From: Planctomycetota bacterium
Lineage (GTDB): Bacteria; Planctomycetota; UBA8108; JACQVS01
NCBI GenBank assembly: GCA_016209605.1
Contig: JACQVS010000160.1
Span: forward strand, 26,644 to 90,643
Length of the DNA: 64,000 bases
Reading direction: 5' to 3'
Positions 18,772-27,586 of the stretch are shown piece by piece. The notes below the pieces were generated by a model. That model was not told the origin of the DNA. It ran no database searches and saw nothing but the letters and a program-made list of their open reading frames with translations. The stretch's first letter is position 1; each line of letters opens with the position of its first letter. The translations under genes were made by a program, and so were the position numbers.

Positions 18772-18790
18772 TGCTGGCGGAAAAATCGGC
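18772..18790 (+). repeat. 19-bp direct repeat, copy 2
   Basis: Exact copy of 13049-13067, placed between the stop of the CotH/dockerin gene (18759) and the end of the convergent ParB-like gene (18796). The two copies bracket about 5.7 kb holding just one gene. Confidence 0.85.
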
Positions 18791-18795
18791 CTGAT

Positions 18796-19815
18796 TCAGG
18801 CCTCCTCCGGCGGGCCGCCGGCGCGGGCCAGGTCCTCCTCGCGCACCTTGCTGGGATCGAACTTGCGGAGCGCCGCCTCCATCTTCTCCAGGGTGGCGTC
18901 AAAGGGAGGCGGCTCCCCCTTGTGGAAGCGGATGGGATTCACGCGGGCGACCACGAAGGCCTTGAGGTAGGGGCTCTGCAGGCCGCGCTGCTTGAGCCGG
19001 TCGACGAGGCCGATCACCAGGTCATCCACTCCCAGCAGCCGGCCGGCGCGGCGCTCACGCGCTTCCAGGGCTTTCTTGAGCGGCTCTTCCAGGAAAGCAT
19101 CGACCCGCCGCAAGATCGACTGGTAGGCGCCGCCGCTGAAGCGCGGGCGCTTCTCGTAAGCGATTCCCAACGTCAACAGCGCCGCTTCCTCGAACTCGAA
19201 CGACAAGGAGGCTTCGGTTCGCTCCGGCCACTCCGTTCCCTGAGGATCCTTGCCGGCGGTCTCCGAGAGGTTGCGGAGCAGCCGCATCACCCCCAGCGCC
19301 TTTTCCCGCAGGTTGTAGCCTTTCTCGGTGTTGAGGGCCAGGATTTGATGAGCGATCTCGGCTTCCGGCACCATGAGGCCGATGACCGTCTTCGCGGCCA
19401 TGGCTTTCAGCGCCTCGAGGCGGTGGTTGCCGTTCGGCGTCCAGAAGCGGCCGCCGCCGGCTCGGCAGAGGATGACGGGATCGAGGAAGCGCCCGACTTT
19501 TTCAATGACCCGGGCGATTTTCTCGACATGGGCCTTGGAAGCCTCGCGCTGGAAGGGGGTCGGATCGATGCGGTCGACGGGAACGGCCAGGAGGAGCAGC
19601 CAGCGCCCCCCGACCGGATCGCGGTAGGTGGCGAGGACCGCCGCCCCTTCCTGGGCGACTTGCGCCTGCAGCTCTCGAATCGTCTCCGGAGGAGGGCCCA
19701 GCACTTCCTCCGGGCCCAAGCCGATCGGCCCTGCCGGCCTGGCGCGCGCTTTTTTCCGGCCCCTTGGCCTCGCGGCGGCGTTCTTGACGTCTTCCTTCTT
19801 CTTGGTCAATCCCAT
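18796..19815 (-). CDS. ParB/Srx-fold N-terminal domain protein
   Basis: A 339-aa protein. A basic, Ala/Arg-rich N-terminus (about 1-40) precedes a ParB-type domain (about 75-170) with VPVDRIDPTPFQRE and the TPNGNHRLEALKAM motif that corresponds to the ParB G-x-x-R loop (here GNHR). It is not the chromosomal parB: no parA neighbour is present and the ParB central HTH was not recognised. In this superfamily the domain may bind CTP or act as a nuclease, so the molecular role is open. The ATG has a perfect AGGAGG ribosome-binding site 5 nt upstream. It is divergent from the HIT gene and converges on the CotH gene. Confidence 0.72.
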   Translation of the reverse strand: MGLTKKKEDVKNAAARPRGRKKARARPAGPIGLGPEEVLGPPPETIRELQAQVAQEGAAVLATYRDPVGGRWLLLLAVPVDRIDPTPFQREASKAHVEKIARVIEKVGRFLDPVILCRAGGGRFWTPNGNHRLEALKAMAAKTVIGLMVPEAEIAHQILALNTEKGYNLREKALGVMRLLRNLSETAGKDPQGTEWPERTEASLSFEFEEAALLTLGIAYEKRPRFSGGAYQSILRRVDAFLEEPLKKALEARERRAGRLLGVDDLVIGLVDRLKQRGLQSPYLKAFVVARVNPIRFHKGEPPPFDATLEKMEAALRKFDPSKVREEDLARAGGPPEEA

Positions 19816-19844
19816 GGTTTCCTCCTAGGGTTGTCAAAGGACCG

Positions 19845-19874
19845 TTGGTCTTCCGGCCTGCTGAAGAATATAAT
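19845..19874 (+). promoter_or_regulatory. Sigma70-like promoter for the HIT-EIIA-holA operon
   Basis: TTGGTC at 19845-19850 and a consensus TATAAT at 19869-19874 are separated by 18 nt, about 70 nt upstream of the ATG at 19945. The site lies in the only AT-rich stretch between the divergent ParB-like and HIT genes. Confidence 0.5.
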
Positions 19875-19944
19875 AGATGTTTTTGCCCAAGAATAAAAAA
19901 TTCGCTAGAGGTTTTGCCGGCCAACGGCTAAAAACTTTTTCATC

Positions 19945-20496
19945 ATGAAACATCTATTTGCCCCCTGGCGCCTGGAGTACATCACCGGCAAGAAGCCGGG
20001 GGGGTGCATTTTTTGCAAGCTGCCCAGCGAGCGCGGCAAGGAGCGCGACAACCTGATCCTCCATGCCGGCGAGCTGGCTTTCGTGATCATGAACCGCTTC
20101 CCCTACAATTCAGGGCACCTCATGGTGGCCCCGCGGCGTCATACGGCTGACCTGACGGACTTGAGCCCCGAGGAAAACCGCGAGATCGCCGCGCTCCTCC
20201 AGCGCTGCGTGGAAGTCCTCCGAAAAGTCTCCCATCCCGAGGGCTTCAACCTCGGGCTGAACCTTGGACAGGCGGCTGGCGCCGGCATCCGCGATCATCT
20301 CCACTGGCATATTGTTCCCCGCTGGCACGGCGACACCAACTTCACCACCGTCCTTGCCGATGTCCGCTCCATTCCGCAGCACCTTCTGGAGACCTGGGAT
20401 GCGCTGCGACCGCTGTTCCAGGAGTTTGATCGCGTTTCTGAGCCAAACGCGCCATCAAAAGTTCCGCCTGAGGGATCGAGGAGGAAGGCTCCTTGA
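19945..20496 (+). CDS. HIT family hydrolase/phosphorylase (Ap4A-type)
   Basis: A 183-aa histidine-triad protein of the GalT-like superfamily. The active-site triad is DHLHWHIVPRW (H-x-H-x-H), preceded by a zinc-binding CIFC pair near residue 22 and the family motif NSGHLMVAPRRH. The N-terminal APWRLEYI motif is characteristic of the diadenosine tetraphosphate phosphorylase/HIT subgroup, so turnover of dinucleoside polyphosphates or AMP conjugates in the cytoplasm is the expected activity. The stop overlaps the TTG start of the next gene by 4 nt, indicating translational coupling. Confidence 0.92.
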   Translation: MKHLFAPWRLEYITGKKPGGCIFCKLPSERGKERDNLILHAGELAFVIMNRFPYNSGHLMVAPRRHTADLTDLSPEENREIAALLQRCVEVLRKVSHPEGFNLGLNLGQAAGAGIRDHLHWHIVPRWHGDTNFTTVLADVRSIPQHLLETWDALRPLFQEFDRVSEPNAPSKVPPEGSRRKAP

Positions 20497-21014
20497 GCAT
20501 CAACATCCGGAAGATTTTAGGCCAAGGATCTATCCGCCTGGAGCTGAACACGCTCCTCTTCCCTCAGGAAGTGCTGCCGGAGGGCTTCGATCCTCTCGGC
20601 GCCAGAAATCTCGACCGCATTCGCGATGAGGTGATCGGCGAGATGTGCGACCTTCTCGATGCCAGCGGGCAGATCGGCAACCGCAACCGGCTGTGCAAGG
20701 ACCTCCTCAACCGCGAGAAGAAGGCGGTCACCGCCGTGGGGGAGGGCATCGCCATTCCCCACGTGCGCACGCTCCAGGCCAAGGAGTTCATCATGGCCTT
20801 CGCACGCTCCCGGAAGGGGCTTCCCTTCCGCGCCCCCGATGACCAGCCGGTGCACCTTTTCTTCGCCATGGTTTCGCCGCCGTACGAAGACCGCATGTAC
20901 CTGAAGATCTACCACTCGCTGGCGACGCTGCTCCTGCGGCCGGAAACCTTCCAAGCCTTCATGGACGCGAGACACTCCAACGACATCTGGCAGATCCTGG
21001 AGAGCTGCCGATGA
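20493..21014 (+). CDS. PTS EIIA(Ntr/Fru)-like regulatory protein
   Basis: A 173-aa protein of the PTS EIIA type 2 fold. The phosphorylatable histidine motif GEGIAIPHVRT is intact (His about residue 90), preceded by LLNREKKAVTAVG. No EIIB or EIIC partner is encoded nearby, which points to a nitrogen-PTS (PtsN-like) regulatory role rather than sugar transport. Its start is a TTG, supported by a strong GAGGAGGAAGG ribosome-binding site inside the end of the HIT gene and by the 4-nt overlap. It in turn overlaps holA by 4 nt. Confidence 0.85.
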   Translation: MSINIRKILGQGSIRLELNTLLFPQEVLPEGFDPLGARNLDRIRDEVIGEMCDLLDASGQIGNRNRLCKDLLNREKKAVTAVGEGIAIPHVRTLQAKEFIMAFARSRKGLPFRAPDDQPVHLFFAMVSPPYEDRMYLKIYHSLATLLLRPETFQAFMDARHSNDIWQILESCR

Positions 21015-22102
21015 AGGAGAAGCCGGGGGGGATTTCCTTCCAGGAGCTGTTTCAGCGGAAGAGCTGGCGGCCGCTTCCGGCCGTCGCCGCGCTTGTCGGA
21101 GAAGCCGAGTTCCTCCGCCGCGAGGTGGAGCGGCGCTTCATCCAGGAGCTGTTCGGGAACGAGCCGCTCCCCTCCATCCAGCGTTTCGATGCGTCGCGAG
21201 ACGTGGAAGGCCTGCTTGCCCACGTCCTGGATGAGCTGCGGACCTTGTCGATCCTCTCGGCGGCGCGCCTGGCGATCGTCCAGTCCGCCGATGCCTTCCT
21301 GGCGTCTTACCGCGAGGCCCTGGAGCCGTTCGTGAGCGCCGGATTCGAGGGGGGGCATCTCCTCCTCCATCTGGACAAGGCTCCCGACGAGAGGACCCGC
21401 TTCGCCAAAACGCTGCTCCAGCACGGCTGGCTCATCCACTGCCGCCAGCCCTATGACCGCCCTCCCCCCTGGAAGACCGGCGATCCGCCCTGGCGCAACG
21501 AGCTTTCCGAGTGGATCGCCGCGCGAGCGGCCTACCGGGGGCTGTCCATGAATCTCGAAACCGCTTACTTTCTCCAGGAAAGGGCGGGAACGGAGCTGGG
21601 AACGCTCGATGAGTGCCTGGAGAAGATCGGCATCCTCCTGGGGCCGGAAAGGAAGACGGTCACCGGCGACACGGTTGCCGCCGTGACCGGCGAGATCCGC
21701 GAAGACTCCATCTTCGACCTGGCCGAAGCCTTCATAGGGCGGGACCGGGTGAAGGCGCTTTCCATGGCCGAGCGTTTGAACCGGCAGGGCTACCATCCGC
21801 CCCGGGGCAACCCGATCTTCGATCCAGCGACCATCGCCAGCCTTTTCATCGGGTCGCTGATCGCCAGACTGCGACCCCTCCGCCGCGCCCACGCCTTGCA
21901 GGCGGCCGGAGGCGGGCCCGACCGCTGGCTGGAGCTGCGGCTGACAACTCGCCCCTTCATCGAGAGATTCCGCCGGGATCTGGCCGCCATGCCGCCGGGG
22001 CGCATTGACCGGATCTTCAAAGCGCTGCTGGAAATGGACCGCAGCATGAAAAGCGGAGGAGACCCCCAAACGGCGCTGGCGGTGTTTATTGCGCGAAATT
22101 AG
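21011..22102 (+). CDS. holA: DNA polymerase III subunit delta
   Basis: A 363-aa protein with the HolA fold: an N-terminal AAA+-like region (ALVGEAEFLRREVERRFI; then SIQRFDASRD and LSILSAARLAIVQSAD) and C-terminal helical domains (DSIFDLAEAFIGRDRVKAL; GNPIFDPATIASLFIGSLIARLR). Delta loads the beta sliding clamp as part of the clamp-loader complex. Like other delta subunits it lacks a working Walker A. ATG overlaps the preceding stop by 4 nt, so it is probably coupled to the EIIA gene. Length is normal for the family. Confidence 0.87.
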   Translation: MKEKPGGISFQELFQRKSWRPLPAVAALVGEAEFLRREVERRFIQELFGNEPLPSIQRFDASRDVEGLLAHVLDELRTLSILSAARLAIVQSADAFLASYREALEPFVSAGFEGGHLLLHLDKAPDERTRFAKTLLQHGWLIHCRQPYDRPPPWKTGDPPWRNELSEWIAARAAYRGLSMNLETAYFLQERAGTELGTLDECLEKIGILLGPERKTVTGDTVAAVTGEIREDSIFDLAEAFIGRDRVKALSMAERLNRQGYHPPRGNPIFDPATIASLFIGSLIARLRPLRRAHALQAAGGGPDRWLELRLTTRPFIERFRRDLAAMPPGRIDRIFKALLEMDRSMKSGGDPQTALAVFIARN

Positions 22103-22150
22103 CGGGGATGACAGGGAGGGTGTTCCCATAGATTATCCTGGCGACGCTCA

Positions 22151-22825
22151 ATGGTCGCCTGGATTGCCGGCCTTGCCGTTTTGGCGGTGATAGCCATCGG
22201 CATCGCCTCGTGGCCCCATATCCTGACCAACTACTACATTCATGTCCTCCGGACGGACCGCTCATTTTTCCCCACGCTCCTCAGGTTGGACCAGACTCCG
22301 AGTCGGGAGCGGGCGCTGTGGCTCTTCCTGAAGACGACGGCGGGCCGACAGCGGCTCTTCGAGTGTTGCCTTGAGGGCATGACGCCGTCGCCGCAAGGCG
22401 AACTCCTCACCGAGGCCCTAGAGGAGTACTTCGCGACGGAGGCCGGGCAGCAGGCCCTGCGCGAAGCGTTCCTGACTGGGGCCTTCCGGAGCGCTGATAA
22501 GCATGCTGGCTGGTCCACGGTGCCGGCTGACGTCAGGAAGAAGAACTGGGACAAGGTGGTCTTCGGCCTCAACCTCATCAACGGAACGGCCGAGGGCGTA
22601 TCTTACGAGGTTGGTCGTTACGACTGGCACGTCACCGCCAACCACGGTGGAGGTGGCGGGGGAGGGACCCTACAGGAAGACGAGAACACCACGCTTCTCA
22701 ATATCATCGACTTCCTGAAGCACCTCCGGCCGGGAACGTTCCCCGTGTCAAAGTACCCTGACCTCGAGTGCAAGATCGACAGGAAAAGCGATCGTTACGT
22801 CTGGTGCCAGGTACTTCCAAAGTGA
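22151..22825 (+). CDS. Unknown membrane-anchored protein
   Basis: A 224-aa protein not recognised. It starts with one hydrophobic segment (AWIAGLAVLAVIAIGIASW, residues 3-21) that could be an uncleaved anchor. The remainder looks soluble, with a Gly-rich run near residue 170 and no clear catalytic motif. It begins 48 nt after holA but its codon use is less GC-biased, resembling the following nuclease-helicase gene rather than holA. Function unknown. Confidence 0.6.
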   Translation: MVAWIAGLAVLAVIAIGIASWPHILTNYYIHVLRTDRSFFPTLLRLDQTPSRERALWLFLKTTAGRQRLFECCLEGMTPSPQGELLTEALEEYFATEAGQQALREAFLTGAFRSADKHAGWSTVPADVRKKNWDKVVFGLNLINGTAEGVSYEVGRYDWHVTANHGGGGGGGTLQEDENTTLLNIIDFLKHLRPGTFPVSKYPDLECKIDRKSDRYVWCQVLPK

Positions 22826-22956
22826 TGCATAAACTAAAAGTCCTCGAAGATAAGCTGCCCCCCTGTCGCCTTCCGCTAAAAAAGGCGACATTTTGTCGCA
22901 ACCCATCATAATCTGCACTTCCCGGCCACGGTCCCCCACCCTATCATCCTGTTCCG

Positions 22957-25900
22957 TTGCTACGGGAACCCCTAGCTGGCGCAACGACCACCGCGCGGAG
23001 CGCGGTGCTGGATGAATTCAAGTCCGCTGCCCTCAACCTGGTCGAGATTCCAAAGAACGATTTTGTCGTTGCTCGGAAAAGTACGCTCTCAGCCATCAGC
23101 GCAAAGGCCCCCGTTATCTATCAGGCGGCTCTGGAAGATGGGCAGTTCGCCGGATTCGCCGACTTCCTCACGCTCGACGCATCCAGGAGGTATCAGGTGT
23201 GGGACACGAAGCTCGCTCGCTCGCCCAAGCCGTATTACGCTATTCAGCTTTGCTGCTACTCGGAAATGCTAGCCGCCGTTACCGGCGGGCAGATGCCTGA
23301 AAAATTCGGCATCATCCTCGGCAGCAAGGACAGGGTTGAATTCCGCGTTGAGGACTTCATCCACTACTACCACTGTATCAAGGCGAGCTTTCTCGCCATG
23401 CAGGACGGCTTCACCGGGAAAATGACGGATCGTCCGGAGCCGCTTCCACGGGCCGACCAGGGCCGCTGGACTTCCTACGCGGAGAAATTCTTCAACGACA
23501 CAGATCACCTCGTGCGGGTCGCGGGAATCAGCGTCGGACAGATCAAGAAGCTGAAGAGTAACGGAATCGCAACTATGGCCAGCCTCGCCGCAGCGTCAGG
23601 CAAATCCATTCACAAACTCGCCAACGACTCGCTAGAAAAACTCGTCGCACAGGCTCGTCTTCAGTACCAAACGCACGTCGACCGGATCGAGAATCCCGAC
23701 GTACCCCCTCGATTCGAGGTTCTGCCCCACACTGGGGCGAACGGTGAACTCATCGGCCTCGCTGCCCTGCCTCCTCATCATCCGGCCGATGTCTTTTTCG
23801 ACATGGAGGGTTACCCTTTGGTTTCTGGCGGACTGGAATACCTGTTTGGGGTATGCTCGCGGACCGAGCAGTCAGATTTATTCGACTTCAAGGACTGGTG
23901 GGCCCACGACCGTAACGAGGAAAAGCTCGCATTCGAGGGCTTCGTGGACTGGGTATTCAGCCGGTGGAAGCAGGACCCAGGCATGCACATCTACCACTAC
24001 GCCGACTACGAAGTCAGCGCGGTTCGGCGGTTGAGCACGCGCCACGACACTCGTCAGGATGAGGTGGACGAGCTTCTCCGAAACGAAGTGTTCGTTGATC
24101 TCTACCAGATCGTCCGTCACGGACTGCGCATCGGCGAGGACAGTTACTCCATCAAAACGATCGAGCGCCTCTACCGACCGAAGCGCGCCACCGAGGTCAC
24201 CACGGCTGTTGACTCAATCGTCCAATACGCCCGCTGGATCGAAAGCAAGCAGGTGCGTGATTGGAACAACAGCACCATCCTCAAAGGCATCCGCGACTAC
24301 AACGTGGACGACTGTAAATCCACGGCGGAGTTGTTGCAGTGGTTGAGGAAGGTCGCTACTGAACACAAGATCACCGTTGCACGCCCGGCTTCCGCATCCT
24401 CCCCATCGACGCCACCGGTATTGCCGCCCGAGGTCGTCGCGCGACTGGACACGGCGGCCAAGCTTCGCAAGCAGGGCGACGCGGTTTCAGTCGTTCTCTC
24501 TGATTTGATCGACTTTCACCGCCGGGAGGAAAAGCCCATGTGGTGGCGCATGTTCGACCGTGCTAAGGCGACGCCCGAAGAACTCCGCGATGACCCCGGC
24601 TGCATCGAAGGCATCCACGCCATTGGATCTTCGGTGTCCGAAAAACAATCATTCGTGCAAACATTCCGCTTCGATCCATCGCAGGAATGCAAACTTGCCG
24701 CCGGCGACAAGTCCAAGTTGATGTTCACCCACAATCTGGAAGCGAAGTTCACACTGTTGGCGCTCGATATGTCCAAGGGCGAACTACAACTCAAGATCAG
24801 CAAAAAGACGTTGACCGAAAAATTCGGAGGTGCGTTCCCCAAGCATGGTTCGCTGCTCCCTGATGAGTATGTGCCGGCGGCGGCAATTCAGGCTGCGCTG
24901 ACCGAAGTTGCCGCCGGACACCAGTCAGACAAACTCCACGCGCCGGTTGCCGCGCTCTTGAATCGTGTGCCGCCCACGACGCCGCTGCAGAGCGCCGGTG
25001 AAACCGCAACCGATGCCGCCATCCGCATTACCCACTCGATGTCGGGCGGCTGCCTCGTGGTTCAAGGCCCTCCAGGCACCGGAAAGACCTACACCGCCTC
25101 GCGGGTCATCACTGCGCTTCTCGCCACGGACAAGAAGGTCGGAATCGCGTCGAACAGCCACAAGGCCGTGGTGAACCTTCTTATCGCCTGCGGCGAGGCG
25201 GCCAAGGAGAGCGGCAGTAGTCTCCACGGGATTAAAGTCGGCGGTGAAGCGGAAGGGCCCTTGTTTTCTTCCAATCTTGGCTTGGCTCACGTCAAAGACA
25301 ACGGTGATGCGTATGCTGCCTACACGGCTGGCGTTGTCGGAGGAACGGCTTGGCTCTTCACCCGGCCCGAGTGGGAAGGCATTCTCGAGTTCCTCTTCAT
25401 CGATGAAGCCGGTCAGGTGCCTCTCTCCAACGCCGTGGCGATGGCTCGGTCCGCGAACAACCTTGTCCTCCTCGGAGACCAGATGCAGCTCGAACAACCC
25501 GTGCAAGGCTCGCATCCCGGAGACGCCGGGCTTTCGGCCCTGCAATACGCCCTCAAAGACACCGCCGCCAGTAAGCCGGACGCGCCAGTCTTTCACGCTG
25601 TGGTGCCCCCGGACCGTGGCCTCTTCCTTGGCGAGTCCCGCCGTATGCATCCCGACGTCTGCCGCTTCATTTCCGAGAGCATCTACGAGGGACGGCTCGG
25701 CTCGGACGCCAACTGCGTCAGGCAGAAAATCACCCTCCCTCCTGGCGGCGGCCATGCACTCATCACCAAAGAATCAAGCATCGTCTTCAGCGGGGTCCAG
25801 CACTACGGCAACGTTCAGCAGAGCGACGAAGAACTGGAACGCGTCAAAGCGATCTACGATGAGCTGCTTAGACGTGCATACACCGCCAAGGATGGCAGCA

Positions 25901-26253
25901 CGAGGCCGCTGGCATTGGAGGACTTCCTCTTCATCGCCCCCTACAACGCCCAGGTGCGAGCTCTTCAGGCGGCCCTGCCGAATGGCGCTCGCGTCGGCAG
26001 CGTGGACAAGTTTCAAGGACAGCAGGCCCCTGTCTGCATTCTTTCCCTTTGTTCCAGCTACGGCGAATACGGCTCGCGCGGGCTTGCCTTCTTCCTCGAC
26101 CGCAACCGGATCAACGTCGCCGTCTCTCGCGCTCAATGCCTGGCGGTGGTCGTCGCTGACCCGCGCATCGCCTGCGCGGCTGCCGGTTCCATCGACGAAA
26201 TGATGCTCATCAACCTGTTTTGCAAGCTCGCCAACTCATGCGCCTCCGCTTGA
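22957..26253 (+). CDS. TM0106-type RecB-like nuclease / SF1 helicase, N-terminally short
   Basis: A 1098-aa protein with a PD-(D/E)XK (RecB-like) segment (GFADFL...VWDTKLA, about 68-90). An RNase H-like domain has acidic motifs FFDMEG (about 280), YHYADYE (about 346) and YNVDDC (about 448). A C-terminal DNA2/NAM7 helicase has Walker A GPPGTGKT (about 704), Walker B FIDEAGQVP (about 813) and a late NVAVSRAQ motif. Known relatives normally have another 60-80 residues before the nuclease core. Here only a TTG start at 22957 is available, no ribosome-binding site is evident, and a hairpin lies just after it, so the 5' end looks lost or rearranged. A role in DNA repair or defence is inferred. Confidence 0.85.
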   Translation: MLREPLAGATTTARSAVLDEFKSAALNLVEIPKNDFVVARKSTLSAISAKAPVIYQAALEDGQFAGFADFLTLDASRRYQVWDTKLARSPKPYYAIQLCCYSEMLAAVTGGQMPEKFGIILGSKDRVEFRVEDFIHYYHCIKASFLAMQDGFTGKMTDRPEPLPRADQGRWTSYAEKFFNDTDHLVRVAGISVGQIKKLKSNGIATMASLAAASGKSIHKLANDSLEKLVAQARLQYQTHVDRIENPDVPPRFEVLPHTGANGELIGLAALPPHHPADVFFDMEGYPLVSGGLEYLFGVCSRTEQSDLFDFKDWWAHDRNEEKLAFEGFVDWVFSRWKQDPGMHIYHYADYEVSAVRRLSTRHDTRQDEVDELLRNEVFVDLYQIVRHGLRIGEDSYSIKTIERLYRPKRATEVTTAVDSIVQYARWIESKQVRDWNNSTILKGIRDYNVDDCKSTAELLQWLRKVATEHKITVARPASASSPSTPPVLPPEVVARLDTAAKLRKQGDAVSVVLSDLIDFHRREEKPMWWRMFDRAKATPEELRDDPGCIEGIHAIGSSVSEKQSFVQTFRFDPSQECKLAAGDKSKLMFTHNLEAKFTLLALDMSKGELQLKISKKTLTEKFGGAFPKHGSLLPDEYVPAAAIQAALTEVAAGHQSDKLHAPVAALLNRVPPTTPLQSAGETATDAAIRITHSMSGGCLVVQGPPGTGKTYTASRVITALLATDKKVGIASNSHKAVVNLLIACGEAAKESGSSLHGIKVGGEAEGPLFSSNLGLAHVKDNGDAYAAYTAGVVGGTAWLFTRPEWEGILEFLFIDEAGQVPLSNAVAMARSANNLVLLGDQMQLEQPVQGSHPGDAGLSALQYALKDTAASKPDAPVFHAVVPPDRGLFLGESRRMHPDVCRFISESIYEGRLGSDANCVRQKITLPPGGGHALITKESSIVFSGVQHYGNVQQSDEELERVKAIYDELLRRAYTAKDGSTRPLALEDFLFIAPYNAQVRALQAALPNGARVGSVDKFQGQQAPVCILSLCSSYGEYGSRGLAFFLDRNRINVAVSRAQCLAVVVADPRIACAAAGSIDEMMLINLFCKLANSCASA
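22989..23007. repeat. 8-bp stem hairpin at the start of the nuclease-helicase gene
   Basis: CACCGCGC-GGA-GCGCGGTG is a perfect inverted repeat with a 3-nt loop, about 30 nt after the putative TTG start and at the point where homology to the TM0106 family appears to begin. Confidence 0.5.
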
Positions 26254-26529
26254 CAGAAAGCTGCAGGGCAAGGCACGCAACTCCCACTCCGGGTCGGACA
26301 AATGGGCTCCGTCAGAATTTGGGCACTGTGCATACCCGGACAGAATAACCGACGCCGTCGTCATCGCCGCTCTCTCCGGACGGCCGGATTTCAGCGGTTG
26401 CCGGTGTGTTGTAGGTAAGCCGCGAAATCCTTACGTTTTTTATCGGCTTGATCTCCACCCATATCCACGGATTAAAAAGAAGCGCATACGGGCAGCGCTT
26501 GTCATCCGGATTCCAGAGAATTTTATCTA
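26254..26529. other. Intergenic spacer without recognised genes
   Basis: These 276 bases separate the convergent nuclease-helicase and HTH genes. No convincing ORF, RNA or repeat was found. Base composition is more AT-rich than the flanking chromosome, especially in the last 100 bases. Confidence 0.5.
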
Positions 26530-27039
26530 TTAAGATGAAGTGACCCTGCCATAACCTCCTGGCCGAAACTTTGTCCGTGGATTGTTGAGTAGCTGCCGAA
26601 TCCCCTCCGGGGTACTTGGATCAATCTCGAGCACCTCCGGCTCCCCCACCCATCGAAGAAGGTTGCTCAGTTTAAGTTTAAACCGCCACTCCTTGCCTAC
26701 CTTTTTTCCCGGCAACTTTCCTTCCCTTGCGAGCCGAAGGACCAGCCACCGGCTTACTCCCATCACCTTTGCCGCACTTTCCACATCCAGGATCTCGGGT
26801 TGCGTGGACTCCATGCGTTCTTCTTTTGAGCGCCGGCGAGGTTTGATACTTGGGATTATGGGCTTTGAGGACTGGGCCTCGTTTAGCTCCGGCTTCGATT
26901 CGAGTTGAATTCTTATCGGTGGTTCCCCGGCGCCAGCGATCGCCGATCCGTTGGCGGGTTCGGAATCGGTTTTTGGGGTCGGTTTTTGGCCAAAATCAAC
27001 TAGTTCTGCGGTGGTTCTGAGAGGTTCTTCGATAGTCAT
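26530..27039 (-). CDS. Excisionase/MerR-type HTH DNA-binding protein
   Basis: A 169-aa protein. The first 75 residues are polar and probably disordered. Residues 82-131 form an HTH_17/excisionase-family helix-turn-helix (ILDVESAAKVMGVSRWLVLR followed by LAREGKLPGKKVGKEWRF). An internal ATG (codon 76) would give a compact form of just the DNA-binding domain. The C-terminus is short and has no known effector domain. Such proteins control excision of mobile elements or act as small transcription factors; no integrase is nearby. It sits in a low-GC pocket with the preceding gene, consistent with acquired DNA. Confidence 0.75.
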   Translation of the reverse strand: MTIEEPLRTTAELVDFGQKPTPKTDSEPANGSAIAGAGEPPIRIQLESKPELNEAQSSKPIIPSIKPRRRSKEERMESTQPEILDVESAAKVMGVSRWLVLRLAREGKLPGKKVGKEWRFKLKLSNLLRWVGEPEVLEIDPSTPEGIRQLLNNPRTKFRPGGYGRVTSS

Positions 27040-27078
27040 GCGTGAATGATACGGTAGTGATAGCTAGATTTAAATGGC

Positions 27079-27118
27079 AAAAAGGGGCTTGATCTAGCGA
27101 TACATAAACAGCTAGCCC
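27079..27118 (-). terminator. Hairpin terminator after gspI
   Basis: Read on the - strand, GGGCTAGC pairs with GCTAG...AGCCCC around a 12-nt loop, with a small bulge, and is followed by CTTTTTG. It starts just past the gspI stop (27125) and would end the long secretion operon. Confidence 0.55.
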
Positions 27119-27124
27119 ACTAAA

Positions 27125-27586
27125 TCAATCTTGCCTGTTTCTGGGTAGGAGGATGGTGAGGTATTCCTCCTCGCGCGATTCGGCGGCTCGGGACCAGCGG
27201 ATGACGGCGCGGACGAGGAGCTCGTGCTCTCCCCATTCCCGCTCGCCAGTCTTCATCTTGCCGGCTGCCGGCTGGTGGAGGGTGATCTGCCAGAAGTAGC
27301 CGTCGATCTGCTCCGGCAGCGACTCCTTCATGCTTTTCAAGAGTTCTTTCAAGTCTACCTCCACGCGGTAGCGCGACTGCACCTCTGAAAACAGCTCCTC
27401 GGCCACCAGCGCCGCGTGGGTGCGGTCGACGGCGCGCTTGTGGGCTGAGCTGGCGGCGGCGAAGAGCGCGATCAAGCTGGTGGCGCCGATCGAGAGGATC
27501 ACCATGGCGATGAGCACCTCGATGAGGCTGAAGCCGGCCCGAGAGAGCGCCGCGGGATTGAAAAAATGGGGGCGCCGCCGGCTCAT
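27125..27586 (-). CDS. gspI: GspI-like minor pseudopilin
   Basis: A 153-aa prepilin-like protein. After a short basic leader (MSRRRPHFFNPAALSRAG) comes the class III cleavage site and hydrophobic helix FSLIEVLIAMVILSIGATSL, with Glu at +5. The rest is a small C-terminal domain (AALVAEELFSEVQSR..., GYFWQITL). Position directly after GspJ and the LVAEEL-type region point to GspI of a type II secretion pseudopilus. The ATG at 27586 is chosen because it overlaps the gspJ stop by 4 nt and has a GGGGGAAG ribosome-binding site; longer readings give Arg/Gly-rich nonsense. Confidence 0.8.
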   Translation of the reverse strand: MSRRRPHFFNPAALSRAGFSLIEVLIAMVILSIGATSLIALFAAASSAHKRAVDRTHAALVAEELFSEVQSRYRVEVDLKELLKSMKESLPEQIDGYFWQITLHQPAAGKMKTGEREWGEHELLVRAVIRWSRAAESREEEYLTILLPRNRQD

